Origin: Podospora pseudoanserina
Taxonomy: Eukaryota > Ascomycota > Sordariomycetes > Sordariales > Podosporaceae
Direction of reading: 5' to 3'
Length of the DNA stretch: 64,000 nucleotides
Assembly: GCF_035222485.1 (NCBI RefSeq)
Contig: NW_026946671.1
Coordinates: forward strand, 868,001-932,000
Shown: in pieces, positions 54,356 through 64,000 of the stretch
Layout: each line of letters opens with the position of its first letter
How positions within the stretch are numbered: position 1 is the stretch's first letter
The notes under the pieces: generated by a model
Told to the model about the DNA's origin: nothing
Seen by the model: the letters and a program-made list of their open reading frames with translations, nothing else
The model's database searches: none
Program-made: the position numbers and the translations under genes

Positions 54356-55778
54356 ATGCGCCGTGTTGTAGTAACAGGCCTGGGTGCCATCACCCCTCTC
54401 GGCGCCGGTATCCAGTCAACCTGGCGGCGTTTGCTGGCTTCCGAGTCGGGACTCGTCAGTCTCGCCCACCGTTCCCTTCAAGACCTAAAATGGAACGGGC
54501 TTCCAAGCACAGTGGCCGGCATTGTCCCAGTGCCGCCTGCTGACGGAAGCCACAGCAGGTTCAAGACAGATGAACTATGGCGGGCAGATGATTACTTCAA
54601 GGCTTCGGAGCAGAGGCGAATGTCGACTTTTGCGCAGTATGCTGTTGCTGCGACAGACATGGCCCTCAAGGACGCGGGGTGGAAGCCAACAAGACAGGAA
54701 GAGCTTGATGTCACTGGTGTTTGTCTGGGAAGTGGGATAGGAAACCTGCACGATATGTATGAGACAAGCGTTGACTTTGAGAGAGATGTATGTAGCTTTC
54801 CCATCCCCATGGATAGAACAACGGCTGAATGTAATTTGTAGGGCTACAAAAAGGTGTTGCCATGGTTCGTCCCCAAGATTTTGATCAATCTAGCAGCCGG
54901 CCATATCGCCATGCAGTATGGATTTCGCGGACCAAATCATGCAGCCACCACAGCATGCACCACGGGCGCACATTCCATTGGAGATGCATCCAGATTCATC
55001 GCCTTTGGTGACGCTGATGTCATGGTTGCTGGTGGTGCCGAATCATGTATCCACCCACTGACCTTTGCCGGCTTCGGGAGGTCGAAATCACTGTCTCGGG
55101 CATTTAACGACAATCCTAGAGCAAGTTCTCGGCCGTTTGATGCGGAGCGTGACGGCTTCGTGGTGGGTGAGGGGGCAGCTGTTCTTGTGCTTGAAGAACT
55201 CGAGCATGCCAAAGCCAGAGGGGCCAACGTTCTGGCTGAGATTAGGGGATATGGATGCAGCGGAGATGCTCACCATGTGACAGCGCCGAGGGGAGACGGA
55301 TCAGGAGCTCTGGCAGCTATGAAGAGGGCTCTGAAAAATGCTGGACTGAAGCCAGAGGAGGTGGACTACATCAATGCTCACGCCACCGGAACACCAACTG
55401 GCGATGTCGCCGAGGCTGCCGCCATCCGGTCCTTGATGATGGGTGAACAAGGTATGGAGAACGAGAGTCAAGTTACTGTGAGCAGCACCAAGGGGGCGAT
55501 TGGACATTTGCTTGGAGCGGCTGGCTCGATCGAAGCTGTCTTTTCCATTCTTGCCATTCGAGACGTAAGTTCTCCCCGTCCAGACACCTATCTTACGTAC
55601 AAACTGACAACTTCAGAACGTCGTCCCGCCCACACTGAACCTGAAGAGACCAGATGTTGGACCACAGTTCAACTTTGTGCCCCACGAAGCGCAGCAGAAG
55701 AAGGTCAAGGTGGCCGTGTCAAACAGCTTCGGCTTCGGAGGAACCAATGCCTCGCTGGTATTCTCCCAGTTGGACTAA
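54356..55778 (+). CDS. CEM1: mitochondrial 3-oxoacyl-ACP synthase
   Basis: A type II fatty-acid condensing enzyme (KAS), homologue of yeast Cem1, which makes the octanoyl chain needed for lipoic acid in mitochondria. Exons 54356-54787, 54842-55564 and 55617-55778 give 438 residues; the introns are 54 and 52 bp, all in phase 0. Catalytic residues are visible: Cys in [13 protein letters not shown], His in [11 protein letters not shown] and His in [12 protein letters not shown], with the substrate loop [15 protein letters not shown] at the end. The start [16 protein letters not shown] is the family N-terminus; no clear presequence precedes it, so either the N-terminus itself targets or an upstream exon is missing. 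Its product would feed lipoylation of the pyruvate dehydrogenase complex, whose E3-binding subunit is coded 4 kb further on. Confidence 0.93.
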
Positions 55779-55949
55779 CTGCATAATACAAAACTGTAAC
55801 AATTACACAAATGAATTCAAGTGTGAGACGTCCTCTTCTTTTGTTCGAGACAAATATCTCAGACAAATATCTCACCCTCACATTGTCCAAGCTTCAAGCC
55901 ACTGCATCATGTATGACTTTTCCGCCACTCAACCCCAACAGCAACCGAT

Positions 55950-56023
55950 GGTTTCGTGGTGTAGTTGGTTATCACGTCAGTCTAACACACTGAAGGTCTC
56001 CAGTTCGAGCCTGGACGAAATCA
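55950..56023 (+). tRNA. tRNA-Val (AAC)
   Basis: 74 nt. The acceptor arm pairs GGTTTCG with CGAAATC (one G.U). The D arm has TGGTGTAGTTGGTTATCAC, the anticodon arm is TCAGT-CTAACAC-ACTGA with anticodon AAC, and the T arm is CCAGG-TTCGAGC-type with the B box GTTCGAGCC. There is no intron. The A and B boxes match the polymerase III promoter consensus. It lies between CEM1 and CBP3, outside their coding parts. Confidence 0.97.
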
Positions 56024-56251
56024 GAACCATTCCGGCAGGACTCATAAATCCCGCAAACTTCTCTTTTTGCCCCCCTGGTTGAAACTATTCCCCTGGATAT
56101 CCCTACATTGTCGACCCTAACCCTTATCATCAAAAGCTCCCTCCAACGCCAAGACAACTTTTTTTGAATCAAAGCTCCTTTGAGCTCCATGACGTTGAGC
56201 TTGGAAGCTCCCATATCCCTCCCTCCGCAACAAACCCCCAGAAACACAATA

Positions 56252-57193
56252 ATGGCGACCCCAAGTTGCTGTCGCGCCAGCCTGTCAAGGCGACCAATCT
56301 CGATACTAGGTCAAATACACCCAACATCCACCCAAACAAGCAGAATTCTCTCTTCACAATGCGCCCGCGCAGCAGTCCCCTCCCCAGCATCACCATGTAG
56401 CAGCACCACCAAAAGACCCCTCCACACCACCCCCAAACCCCAAATCTCCCTCGCCGAGATCCTCAAAAAAACCGGCATAGCCCAGACCACGGGCAGGTCC
56501 TACATGATCTACCAAGCCACCGAGCAGCTCCACAAAGCCTGCGCCGCCCAGGCAGAGTACACCATCGACCCCGAAGACAGGAAGGCGTCCAAGCTGAAGC
56601 ACACTCCCGACGGGGAGGAGATTGGGAGGAGCGGGGGCGGTGGTGGGGAGGGAGGTTCTGCCAAGGGGGGTGTCTGGCATGAGGGTTTTGTCTCCCCCCT
56701 TCTATCCCACCAACCAAACTACATGCTAATGTGATGGACAGAAATGGGACTACTACCAACATTCAGTACATGGTCCCAGGTCACCATGCTACACATGTAC
56801 CTCCTCGTCGTCCGCTTCCGCGACATGCCCAAGATCCAACAAACGACCTTTCAGGACGGGCTTGTAAACCATTTCTTTTATGAGGCGGAGGCAAAGATGG
56901 ATCTGGTGCATAATCTCACGTCGAGGGTGATCAGGCAGAAGTATCTGAAGGATTTGTTTGTGCAGTGGAGGGGGTTGGTGCTGGCGTATGATGAGGCCTT
57001 GGCCAAGGATAGCGATGCTGTTTTGGCCGGGGCGGTTTGGAGGAATTTGTACAAGGCTGACGAAAATGTGGACGTGAGGAGGTTGGCGGCGGTGGTGGGG
57101 TATATGAGGAGGGGGATGGCGGATTTGGCGCATAAGGGGGAGGAGGATTTGGTGATGAAGGGGAAGAGGGTGTTTGATGAGTGGGGGGTGTGA
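56252..57193 (+). CDS. CBP3: cytochrome b assembly chaperone Cbp3
   Basis: The mitochondrial ubiquinol-cytochrome c chaperone (Cbp3/UQCC1), which with Cbp6 binds newly made cytochrome b. Exons 56252-56684 and 56742-57193 give 294 residues; the 57-bp intron has a TGCTAAT branch and joins VWHE to EMGLLPTFSTW. The first 60 residues are Arg/Ser-rich without acids (MATPSCCRASLSRRPISI), a presequence. The core motif STWSQVTMLHMYLLVVRFRDM and the later QDGLVNHFFYEAEAKMDL are characteristic. The start is chosen at 56252 (ACAATAATGG context); an in-frame ATG at 56189 would add 21 residues that look less like a presequence. It is convergent with the dihydrofolate reductase gene, 225 bp between stops. 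Confidence 0.85.
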
Positions 57194-57418
57194 AGGCCGA
57201 GTTGAGAGGGGTGGACGTGCCGAGTTCGCAGGTGAAGGGGCTGATGGATGCGGAGGGGTTGAGCAGTAGTGAGCCGGCTGTGAAGGAAGGGGTGAAGGGG
57301 TCGAGGTTTGGTTCTTGAGGGGAAAGAAGGCGGGGGGAGTGTACGATATATGGAATGTATTATATCCCGACCAACACAGTACAAAAACCGCCATCGTTAT
57401 ACGTTCCGTGCCGTGAGC

Positions 57419-58024
57419 CTAATCAACCCTCTCCCACATCTCAAACTCATACCCCGTCTCGTCGTCTGTCCCCTCCTTTTCCACCTGTCGTCCCCTGGGC
57501 ACCTCCTCCCCAACCCACTCATCCATTTTTTGCTGTTCCACCCTCTGCCATTCCCCTCCCTCCTTGAGTTCCAACGGGAAAACAGCATCACACTCCCACT
57601 CCCTCTCCACCCTCGTCAACAAAATCCGCCTCGTCTCTCTCAACCCGAGCGCAGCTTTATAGATCTCCGCCCCACCGATAACAAACACCCTCCCCGCTTC
57701 CCCCTTCCCGTCCTCCCCAACCCACTGCAGCGCCTTTTCCAGAGATCCAGCCCAGAGTGATTTGTCTTCCCGTTTTTCAACCCCCCCGATGGAACGACTG
57801 ACAACAATATTTAACCTGTCTGGCAGAGGGCGGAACTTTGCCGGGATGGAGTCCCATGTCTTGCGTCCCATGATGACGACGTTCTGAACACTGGGGGAAG
57901 GGGAGCGTTTGGTGACGCGGGCAAAGTAGGCCATTTCTTTCTTGAGGGAGGGCCAGGGGAGGGTGCCGGAGAGGCCGATGCCCATTTTGGGGGTGGAGGC
58001 TAGGATGAGGGTTAGTTCTCTCAT
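57419..58024 (-). CDS. DFR1: dihydrofolate reductase
   Basis: Reduces dihydrofolate to tetrahydrofolate with NADPH, for thymidylate and purine synthesis. A single exon of 201 residues. Family marks in order: LTLILASTPKMGIGLSGTLPW (substrate/NADPH loop), EMAYFARVTKR, NVVIMGRKTWDSIPAKFRPLPDRLNIVVSR (NADPH binding), VFVIGGAEIYKAAL, and a C-terminal strand YEFEMWERVD. The acidic folate-binding residue expected shortly after the PW motif is plausibly the Glu in LKKEMAYF. Length and motif order are normal for fungal DHFR. The start is the ATG at 58024; the frame is open further upstream, but MRELTLILA is the family start. Confidence 0.95.
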   Translation of the reverse strand: MRELTLILASTPKMGIGLSGTLPWPSLKKEMAYFARVTKRSPSPSVQNVVIMGRKTWDSIPAKFRPLPDRLNIVVSRSIGGVEKREDKSLWAGSLEKALQWVGEDGKGEAGRVFVIGGAEIYKAALGLRETRRILLTRVEREWECDAVFPLELKEGGEWQRVEQQKMDEWVGEEVPRGRQVEKEGTDDETGYEFEMWERVD

Positions 58025-58432
58025 ATTTTGGCTGTTTTGTAAGAGAAATGATATGTTTGGGGGTTGAGATTGGGATGAATGAAAGGTGGTGGAATGAATC
58101 AGATTCACGAGGAACGAGAAAATGTGGGGCGGGAGAAAAAGGTGTGAAACGGGGTGGTGTGATTGGCTGGTTATATCTTCAAAATAACAACTTTTTGGGG
58201 AGGTTAGGTGAGCGATATGGATGGATACAAAGTTGAAGAGATGTGTGCTCTGCAAGACATCGAGGTGATTATGGAGGTTATGAGCTTTTGTTCAGAGCTT
58301 TGACAAGTTGATTTCCATGCTTCTTGAATTTGGTGATTTGCATTTTCAGCTGACCCAGGCCATCATGCAAAGATCAACCATATGTACAAGTCTGTTGATA
58401 CAATTTTCTATCTCCCCACCTCACACACCAGC
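58025..58432. other. DFR1 promoter region
   Basis: 408 bp between the stop of the mitochondrial membrane protein gene and the DFR1 start, both on the minus strand. No gene is seen. Confidence 0.55.
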
Positions 58433-59453
58433 TTATGGATTCACGGAATTCGGCCTAATAGGCAACAACCTATCCATCGCCCTCCCGTCATCCAACGCCC
58501 ACCCACCCGTCGTGTCCAACTTGTACGTCACCCCTCCAACCACGATCTTGGTGAAGCCCTCCCTGCTGAACGACCTCACAATGCCCGGCCACACCCCCTT
58601 GAAAGCCTTCTTGGCGTCCCTGAACGGAGCGGTGAGGAGATGGTTCATGGTGTACTCCCTCTCCTTCTTGGCCGCCTCAATCGCGGCCCTCTGCCTCCTG
58701 ACCTGCTCAGCCACGCTCAACGGCTCCTCGACCGCAACGCCGATCCGCTTGTTGTACTCAAACATGCTGCTCATCCTGAAGGGCAGCTCAATCTCGTGAG
58801 GCATGTAGAGCTTCTTCTTTGGCTTCAGAAAGGGGAACATCCTCTGGGCGGTTACTTCGATGTACAGGGGACCCTGGCCGGAGGGTTTGGCGGCTGCTTT
58901 AACGAGGGAGGAGGAGGAGGAGGAGACGGCGGTGATGGTCTTGATGATGCGGCCGGTGCCCATGATGAAGTAGGTTGCCATGGCGGCCATGGCGAGGCAG
59001 ATGACGCCGTAGGCGTGGGGGATCCACCATGCCAGGCCTTCGGGGGGGTGGAGCTGGATGGTCCAGTAGTGGTAGACGGAGTAGGAGATGCAGAACATGC
59101 CTGAGGCGAAGCAGCCGGTGCGGAACCAGAGGTGGGAGGGGGATTCGTAGAGGAGGGTCCGGGGTTTTTGGGCGATGATGTTGGCGTAGGAGGAGGGAGG
59201 GGCGCGGGTTGAGGCGAGGAGGGGGGGAGATGGAGGGTTTGGGGACTGATTGGGTTGGTTTTACTAGGAGGGAGGGTCTGGGGGCTGGTGGTGTAGGGAC
59301 TTTTGGTTTAGGGGCTTTCTTCAGGAGGCGGAGGGAGGTGGTGAAGAAGCGGGTTTGGAGGGGTGGTGGTGTGCATTTGCAGGATGAGAGTTGGGTTTGG
59401 CGGAGGGTGAAGAAGTGCCATTGAGCCGGCAGGCCTCGGGAGAAGGAGGCCAT
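58433..59453 (-). CDS. mitochondrial membrane protein, one frameshift
   Basis: The start MASFSRGLPAQWHFFTLRQ with RFFTTSLRLLKKAPK is a mitochondrial presequence; a Pro/Lys linker follows. The conserved body is in another frame: SSYANIIAQKPRTLLYESPS, HLWFRTGCFASGMFCISYSVYHYW (hydrophobic segment 1), GLAWWIPHAYGVICLAMAAMATYF (segment 2), then a matrix or intermembrane-space part with MFPFLKPKKKLYMPHEIELPF and a charged helix. Two membrane spans suggest an inner-membrane protein. The two frames meet at a run of seven G on the plus strand (59221-59227), where a one-base length change would restore a single frame; no intron with usable ends was found there. This looks like an assembly homopolymer error or a recent mutation. 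Roughly 340 residues in total. I do not recognise a named family. Confidence 0.7.
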
Positions 59454-59969
59454 CTGAGGAGATATTAGTTCGGATATTATTTGTATTAGTTTCCTGAAAT
59501 CCTGAAGCTATATCATACCTTGAGTAAAGGCGGTGCAATTGGCTGGCCACTTACACGATGATGTAGAGGCCTTGTCACTTTACTGCACCAGCCAAAAAAT
59601 GTCGGTGCCGGCGCAATGTTTCGGCGACAGGTGCAGCTTGGCGTCAGTTGCGATAAAAGAGATTAGATTACGATTAGATGCGAGACGGCTTCTCCCGAGC
59701 TGAGGTGACAAACAAGGAACATGGGGGTCGACGGCGTGGGAGGAAGTGGGTTTCTCGGTCGCATTCTTTGGACCCTGGCCCTTGAAGCTGTCGACTGGAT
59801 CCATCAAAAATGTTTAGTCGCAGGTGGCCCAAGCTTTTTTGGTGGCTCCCCAACCGTTCTTGAACCTGGCACTTTTGGATACATAATCCCAGCTCCCTTC
59901 TTCGAGACCCTTTGAAAGGTCCCCACGTTCGCAACCTCGTCGGAGTCCACCAGCATCGTCGTCATCATC
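59454..59969. promoter_or_regulatory. divergent promoter region
   Basis: 516 bp between the starts of the mitochondrial membrane protein gene (minus) and PDX1 (plus). Shared promoter activity for two mitochondrial genes is plausible but not shown. Confidence 0.5.
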
Positions 59970-61352
59970 ATGGCATCCTTTGCGGCTGCTTGCCGCGTGT
60001 CTGCGCGCCTGGCCACCAGAAGACTGCAGCAGGATGTCACAGTTAAAAGTCCGTTCTGTTGAGCTCGAGCACAGCAAAAGCCCGCGTCACTAATATGCCC
60101 TCATATAGGTTTCCGAACATCGGCCGCCGCCCTTGCGGCTCAAAACTTCACCATGCCTGCCCTCTCCCCTACCATGACCGAAGGCAACATTGCGAGCTGG
60201 AAGATTAAGGAGGGCGAAAAGTTCCAGGCTGGCGATGTGCTCCTCGAGATCGAAACCGACAAGGCGACCATGGATGTGGAGGCCCAGGAGGACGGCATCA
60301 TGATGAAGATTATGCACGGCGACGGAAGCAAGAGTGTACAAGTTGGCACACGGATAGCAGTCGTCGCCGAAGAGGGTGATGACATTAGCTCCCTCGAGAT
60401 TCCCGCTGACGAGGTCTCCGCTCAACCTACCAAGGCTGCGGAAGCTCCGGATACCTATACTCCGGCTCCCCCAAACCCCTCCGAACCCGCCGAGCCACCC
60501 AAGTCCGACTCCACCCCCAAAGCCGCCGTTAAGCCCGGACACAAGACAATCCACAGGACCTATCCCCTATACCCATCTGTCGAACACCTCTTGAAGGTTA
60601 ATGGCCTCGACAAATCCGAAGCCAAGAAGATCACCCCCACCGGACCCAACGGACGTCTGCTCAAGGGTGATGTTCTGGCTTATCTCGGCAAAATCAAGGC
60701 CGACATTCCTGCCAAGATTGAGTCCCGATTCGAGAAGCAATCCCACCTGGATTTGAGCAACATCAAGGTCGCTGCTGCGAAGCCTGCTCCTGTTGGAAAG
60801 TCCGCCAAGGAAGCCGCTCCTGCCCCTCCTCCGGCGCCCGTCAAAGCCACTGTTACTCTCCCCGTCTCCTTGTCAGCGGTTCTCCAGGCCCAGAAGAAGA
60901 TTAACGACTCCCTCGGCATCTTCCTCCCTATCTCTACGTTCATCGCCCGCGCCACCGACTTGGCCAACGACGAACTTCCGGTGCCCAAGGGGTACCAACC
61001 CACAGCTGATGAGCTCTTCAACCAGGTCCTTGGTCTAGACAAGGCCCACAGTGGAGCCAAGGTGTCCAGGGGTGCCTACGTTCCCCAGGTAGGCTCCCTT
61101 ACTCCTAAGGGAGCTGTCCTTCCCAGGCCTACTGCTGCGCCTGCGAAGAAGAAGGACATCTTTGACATTCTGGCTGCCAGCCCTTCACCCAAACTCAAGG
61201 CCACCGCCTCTAAGCTGTCCCCCGGTTTGTCGGCTGTTGGACCCAACGTTTTCAGCCTGCAGGTCCCCAGAGACGAGGAGAAGAGAGCAAAGATCTTCTT
61301 GGAGAGAGTGAAGCTGGTGTTGGAGAATGAGCCAGGGCGGTTGGTGTTGTGA
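59970..61352 (+). CDS. PDX1: pyruvate dehydrogenase complex protein X (E3BP)
   Basis: The mitochondrial E3-binding protein that holds dihydrolipoamide dehydrogenase in the pyruvate dehydrogenase core. Exons 59970-60048 and 60109-61352 give 440 residues; the 60-bp intron (CACTAATATG branch) falls in the presequence, MASFAAACRVSARLATRRLQQ...FRTSAAALA. An alternative donor at 60058 is also in phase. The lipoyl domain is at about residues 40-120 with the modified Lys in EIETDKATMDVEA. A Pro/Ala linker follows, then the peripheral subunit-binding domain (YPSVEHLLKVNGLDKSEAKKITPTGPNGRLLKGDVLAYL). The C-terminal part is shortened and lacks the acetyltransferase HxxxDG motif, which separates E3BP from E2. 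Lipoate for this domain depends on the product of CEM1 nearby. Confidence 0.9.
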
Positions 61353-64000
61353 TTACAAACTCTTCTTTATTTTGCGTTTTCAAAAGGATGGTTGTGTCGG
61401 AGTTTAGCATGATGAAACGGGACAAGTATAGATGTGTTTATCCATGGGCGTGTTTTGCGTGCTTACTGGTTAACTTTGATATGTATAGAATGTATGAATG
61501 GACATATATGACTGGCCACTTTTGTTTCTTTCGTAATCCGGCTCTTATGCTCGTTGATTTAAGACTTCCGTCGGCACTCATTTTCAGACTTTCAAGTTCA
61601 ACTGCTAATGAATAGATCTGCCAGCTTGGGTACACATCGGTCTCCGACCCCTCGTCCTCTCCATTTACTTTTAGTTACCCTTTCCAATCACGGGATACAA
61701 GTTACCGTTCCTCCACACCGCAGCTCCATTAGCTGCTTGTCACGATCATTTTCCTTATCTACCCTTACTGATAGGATCTACTAGCCATAGGTTATCCATC
61801 CTCTGCCCCTAGTTCCCGCCAAAGTCCAGCAACCGCGTGCAACCTCAAACCCAGGGACATGTCTCGTCAAACCGGCCAACGGGAACAGAAGGCACGTTTC
61901 GCCTGCCTCATCAAACCGTCCCTTCAAGTCGGAACCGAGAAAGAAGGGGCCCAAGACAGCTTGACTCCACTTGCTTCCGTTTATCTTTCGTGTCTTCGTC
62001 ACCCGAACACCTGCGAGACAATAGACAACCTGCTCAATGTTAAACCTTCCAAGGCAGTTTTCAAAAACCCGGTCAAACCTAGAGGGTATTCGTCCTTTGA
62101 TCGATATTCTCTCGAGGTGGAGAGGCATATGATTCATTCCTAGCTGTCAAGTCCCATAACCCCACGTAGAGAGGAACGGCTCACAAGTCCAACTTTGACA
62201 CCAGCTTTGACACAAGCACAAAGCAACCCTCCCAGCCGGCATTGCCGTACTTGTTGAACTCCGTGTTGGAGTCGGGTACTCGCCTCGATTACGCGCAAGC
62301 TCGTTGCCACAGCATGGAAACAAGAATAGTTGCCTATCATCAGTGAGAGGACAGTTTGACGATGGATAGAGTTGAGGCGAGCAGTTTACACAACGCAAGA
62401 GAAAAAAGAACTCATCATTGCACATCTTTATGAGAGTTGCCAGGCAACCTGCCAGCTGCAGCATTGTCTATGACAAGAGACCAATTGCTAATTTGTCTAC
62501 AAGATTGAGGTAGGTGATCCAGCTCCATTGCACCAACCCCACTAAGTCTAGCCCACCCAATTCTGATTTCTTCTAGACTGATTAAGTCCAAGGTAGACTC
62601 ATCAGAATCTCCCGACCTAGCTGGATGATATGTATTTAATAGATATTTGAGAGTCTGCTTGGAAGATCAAAAAGAAGAACTCATCATCCCACAGGCGCCA
62701 ACCAAGTAAGCAGGCAATCCCATCCCTCCCCCAAAGTGACCAAACCCACTTCATTGCACGATGGCTCACCCAGAAACAAAGTCTGGGGGGGCCTGCTATT
62801 TTCTTTCTCAGTCATCTAGCTCAACTGGGTTGATCAAGTCCAGAGCTATTGCTGATGATTTGATGATACATGGTGTTATCCTGAGCCATAAGTGGCTGAC
62901 CAGGTAATTACATGATGTTTTTTTCCATGAGAGGAATCGAACCTGTGATGTTTTGACATCTGTGGTGATGGTTGAGGGGGGACAGAGCCACCTACAGCTT
63001 AGCTAATGTGGTAGAGCTCTTGGATTTGTTGGGGGAGGACGAGGAAGTTGTTGGCTACGAGGGGAAAGTTATGGGAGTAGCTGCTTCCTCTTTGGATGGG
63101 GTAGAGATGGTTGGTGGAAGGGCGGAGGGTTGTGGTGAGGAAGGAGCGAGTGACAAGCTCTCGCCTCGAGAAGCTAACGTCGGTCAAGCGGTTGGCGTCG
63201 CTGGTGTCCTTATGCTCGCGCAAGAGGATAGTTTTTAGTGTACCGGGACCGCCTGTCATTGTCGTTTCTCTTACAGCTGTAAGCTTATCACTTTAAATTT
63301 CATGCGAGATCGACAATCAGTCTAACAACTGATCATTTGAGCCATCGCCTCTTTCTAACGGAGAGCAGCGAGGTTCATATTAGCAGGTGTAACTTCATCA
63401 ATGGCACAGTCGCCGCAATCCGGGTCAACGACATATTTCTGCAGCCCACGTACACAAATAGCCAGCTTGCTCGAGAAAAGGGGCAATCTATGCAGCGGCA
63501 GATATTCAGGGGCTCATGTTGAACAACTAGATGACCGACACCGCTGGATTACAAGATGTCAATCCTCTCCTTGACCAGCTGACATCATGTGCGGTGCGCC
63601 ATGTGCCCTATGTCCAACAACGGACAACGAGGCCACAAATACACGGCGCAATGGGCGACATATGCTCCATGTGGTCACCGCTTCCACCGCACCAAACCAG
63701 CTATGCAGTGACAGTATCCCCGACTCGACGACCCAGTGAATAACCAACATTCAAAGGAGACTTAGCGCACAACTGTCATCCCGCAGTCATGAGTTCAGAT
63801 GGCAGGAGGCAGCAGGCAACGTCTTACCTTACCCAACATGAAAGGCGTCAACCACCAAACCCTTCAACCCAGACAAATGTTTCGGCTAATAGTTGTACAA
63901 GACAGACCCTGTGAACAGCACATCATTCTAACCGCTCAGCTCTGACAGATGCGGTCCAGGCCAGGGCCTCCAACAACCAGACCACGTTGAACCAAGACAT
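61353..64000. other. gene-poor right end
   Basis: No frame here has a recognisable domain. The stretch holds what looks like a degraded imperfect duplication (about 62400-62600 and 62670-62845) and a tRNA-like relic (about 62925-63010). Frames to 105 codons on both strands are probably chance. A gene running off the right edge cannot be excluded. Confidence 0.45.
62925..63010 (-). other. tRNA-like relic
   Basis: On the minus strand TAGCTAAGCTG (about 62995-63005) fits the A-box consensus TRGYNNANNNG, and GGTTCGATTCC (about 62934-62944) is an exact B box, with about 60 nt between. The sequences where the acceptor arms should lie do not pair and no sound anticodon arm can be drawn. It may be a tRNA pseudogene or the head of a tRNA-derived element. 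Confidence 0.4.

Noticed and set aside
1-64000. CRISPR arrays, operons, ribosome binding sites, prophage or integron features
   Set aside because: The window is eukaryotic (spliced genes, 5S and tRNA of fungal type). Tandem repeats seen are micro- or minisatellites without spacers.
1-64000. A secondary-metabolite gene cluster
   Set aside because: No polyketide synthase, non-ribosomal peptide synthetase, terpene synthase or dimethylallyl transferase is present; the CoA-transferase, dioxygenase, transporter and Zn2Cys6 genes do not form a recognisable pathway.

Overview
The window is nuclear DNA of a filamentous ascomycete, most likely a sordariomycete of the Podospora/Neurospora/Chaetomium kind. 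The support is: short introns (about 50-80 bp) with GT..AG ends and CTRAY-like branch points; a dispersed single 5S rRNA gene instead of a 5S tandem array; a HET (heterokaryon incompatibility) gene; Zn2Cys6 and OPT families; pyrimidine-rich leaders; and many simple repeats between genes. I cannot name the species.

Layout, left to right. 1-9.6 kb: a bactofilin-like beta-helix protein, a large ING/PHD chromatin protein, a hairpin repeat element (copy A) carrying a 15-bp minisatellite, and a secreted CE5 esterase. 9.6-15.2 kb: a long gene-free stretch ending in the leader, with a probable 5'UTR intron, of a BNI4-type septum/chitin-synthase scaffold (15.2-17.9 kb). 20.0-21.7 kb: tRNA-dihydrouridine synthase DUS1. 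21.8-27.7 kb: an accessory-looking island with a HET-domain gene, the second hairpin repeat (copy B, opposite orientation), a T/A palindromic homopolymer, the 5S rRNA gene and a GPI-type secreted GH16 enzyme. 27.8-35.9 kb: housekeeping genes, namely a WW-domain protein, RIX1 (ribosome biogenesis) and YPP1 (PI4-kinase scaffold), the last two divergent from one promoter region. 36.4-38.4 kb: a class III CoA-transferase interrupted by two homopolymer-length frameshifts. 38.4-42.3 kb: a gene-free leader region for a Zn2Cys6 activator (42.3-46.1 kb) with an unusually long intron inside its zinc cluster. 46.8-47.8 kb: an intradiol ring-cleavage dioxygenase. 47.8-50.9 kb: gene-free and rich in microsatellites. 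50.9-61.4 kb: dense genes, namely an OPT transporter, mitochondrial beta-ketoacyl-ACP synthase CEM1, tRNA-Val(AAC), CBP3, dihydrofolate reductase, a mitochondrial membrane protein with one homopolymer frameshift, and the pyruvate dehydrogenase E3-binding protein PDX1. 61.4-64 kb: no convincing gene, only degraded repeats and a tRNA-like relic.

Functional themes: the right-hand part is rich in mitochondrial genes (CEM1 for fatty acid/lipoate synthesis, PDX1 in the lipoylated pyruvate dehydrogenase complex, CBP3 for cytochrome b assembly, plus a membrane protein). Secreted polysaccharide enzymes (CE5, GH16) and an aromatic dioxygenase fit a plant-litter saprotroph. The most unusual observation is the dispersed ~300-bp element whose two copies keep a 22-25 bp hairpin, with a matched 3-bp length change in both arms.
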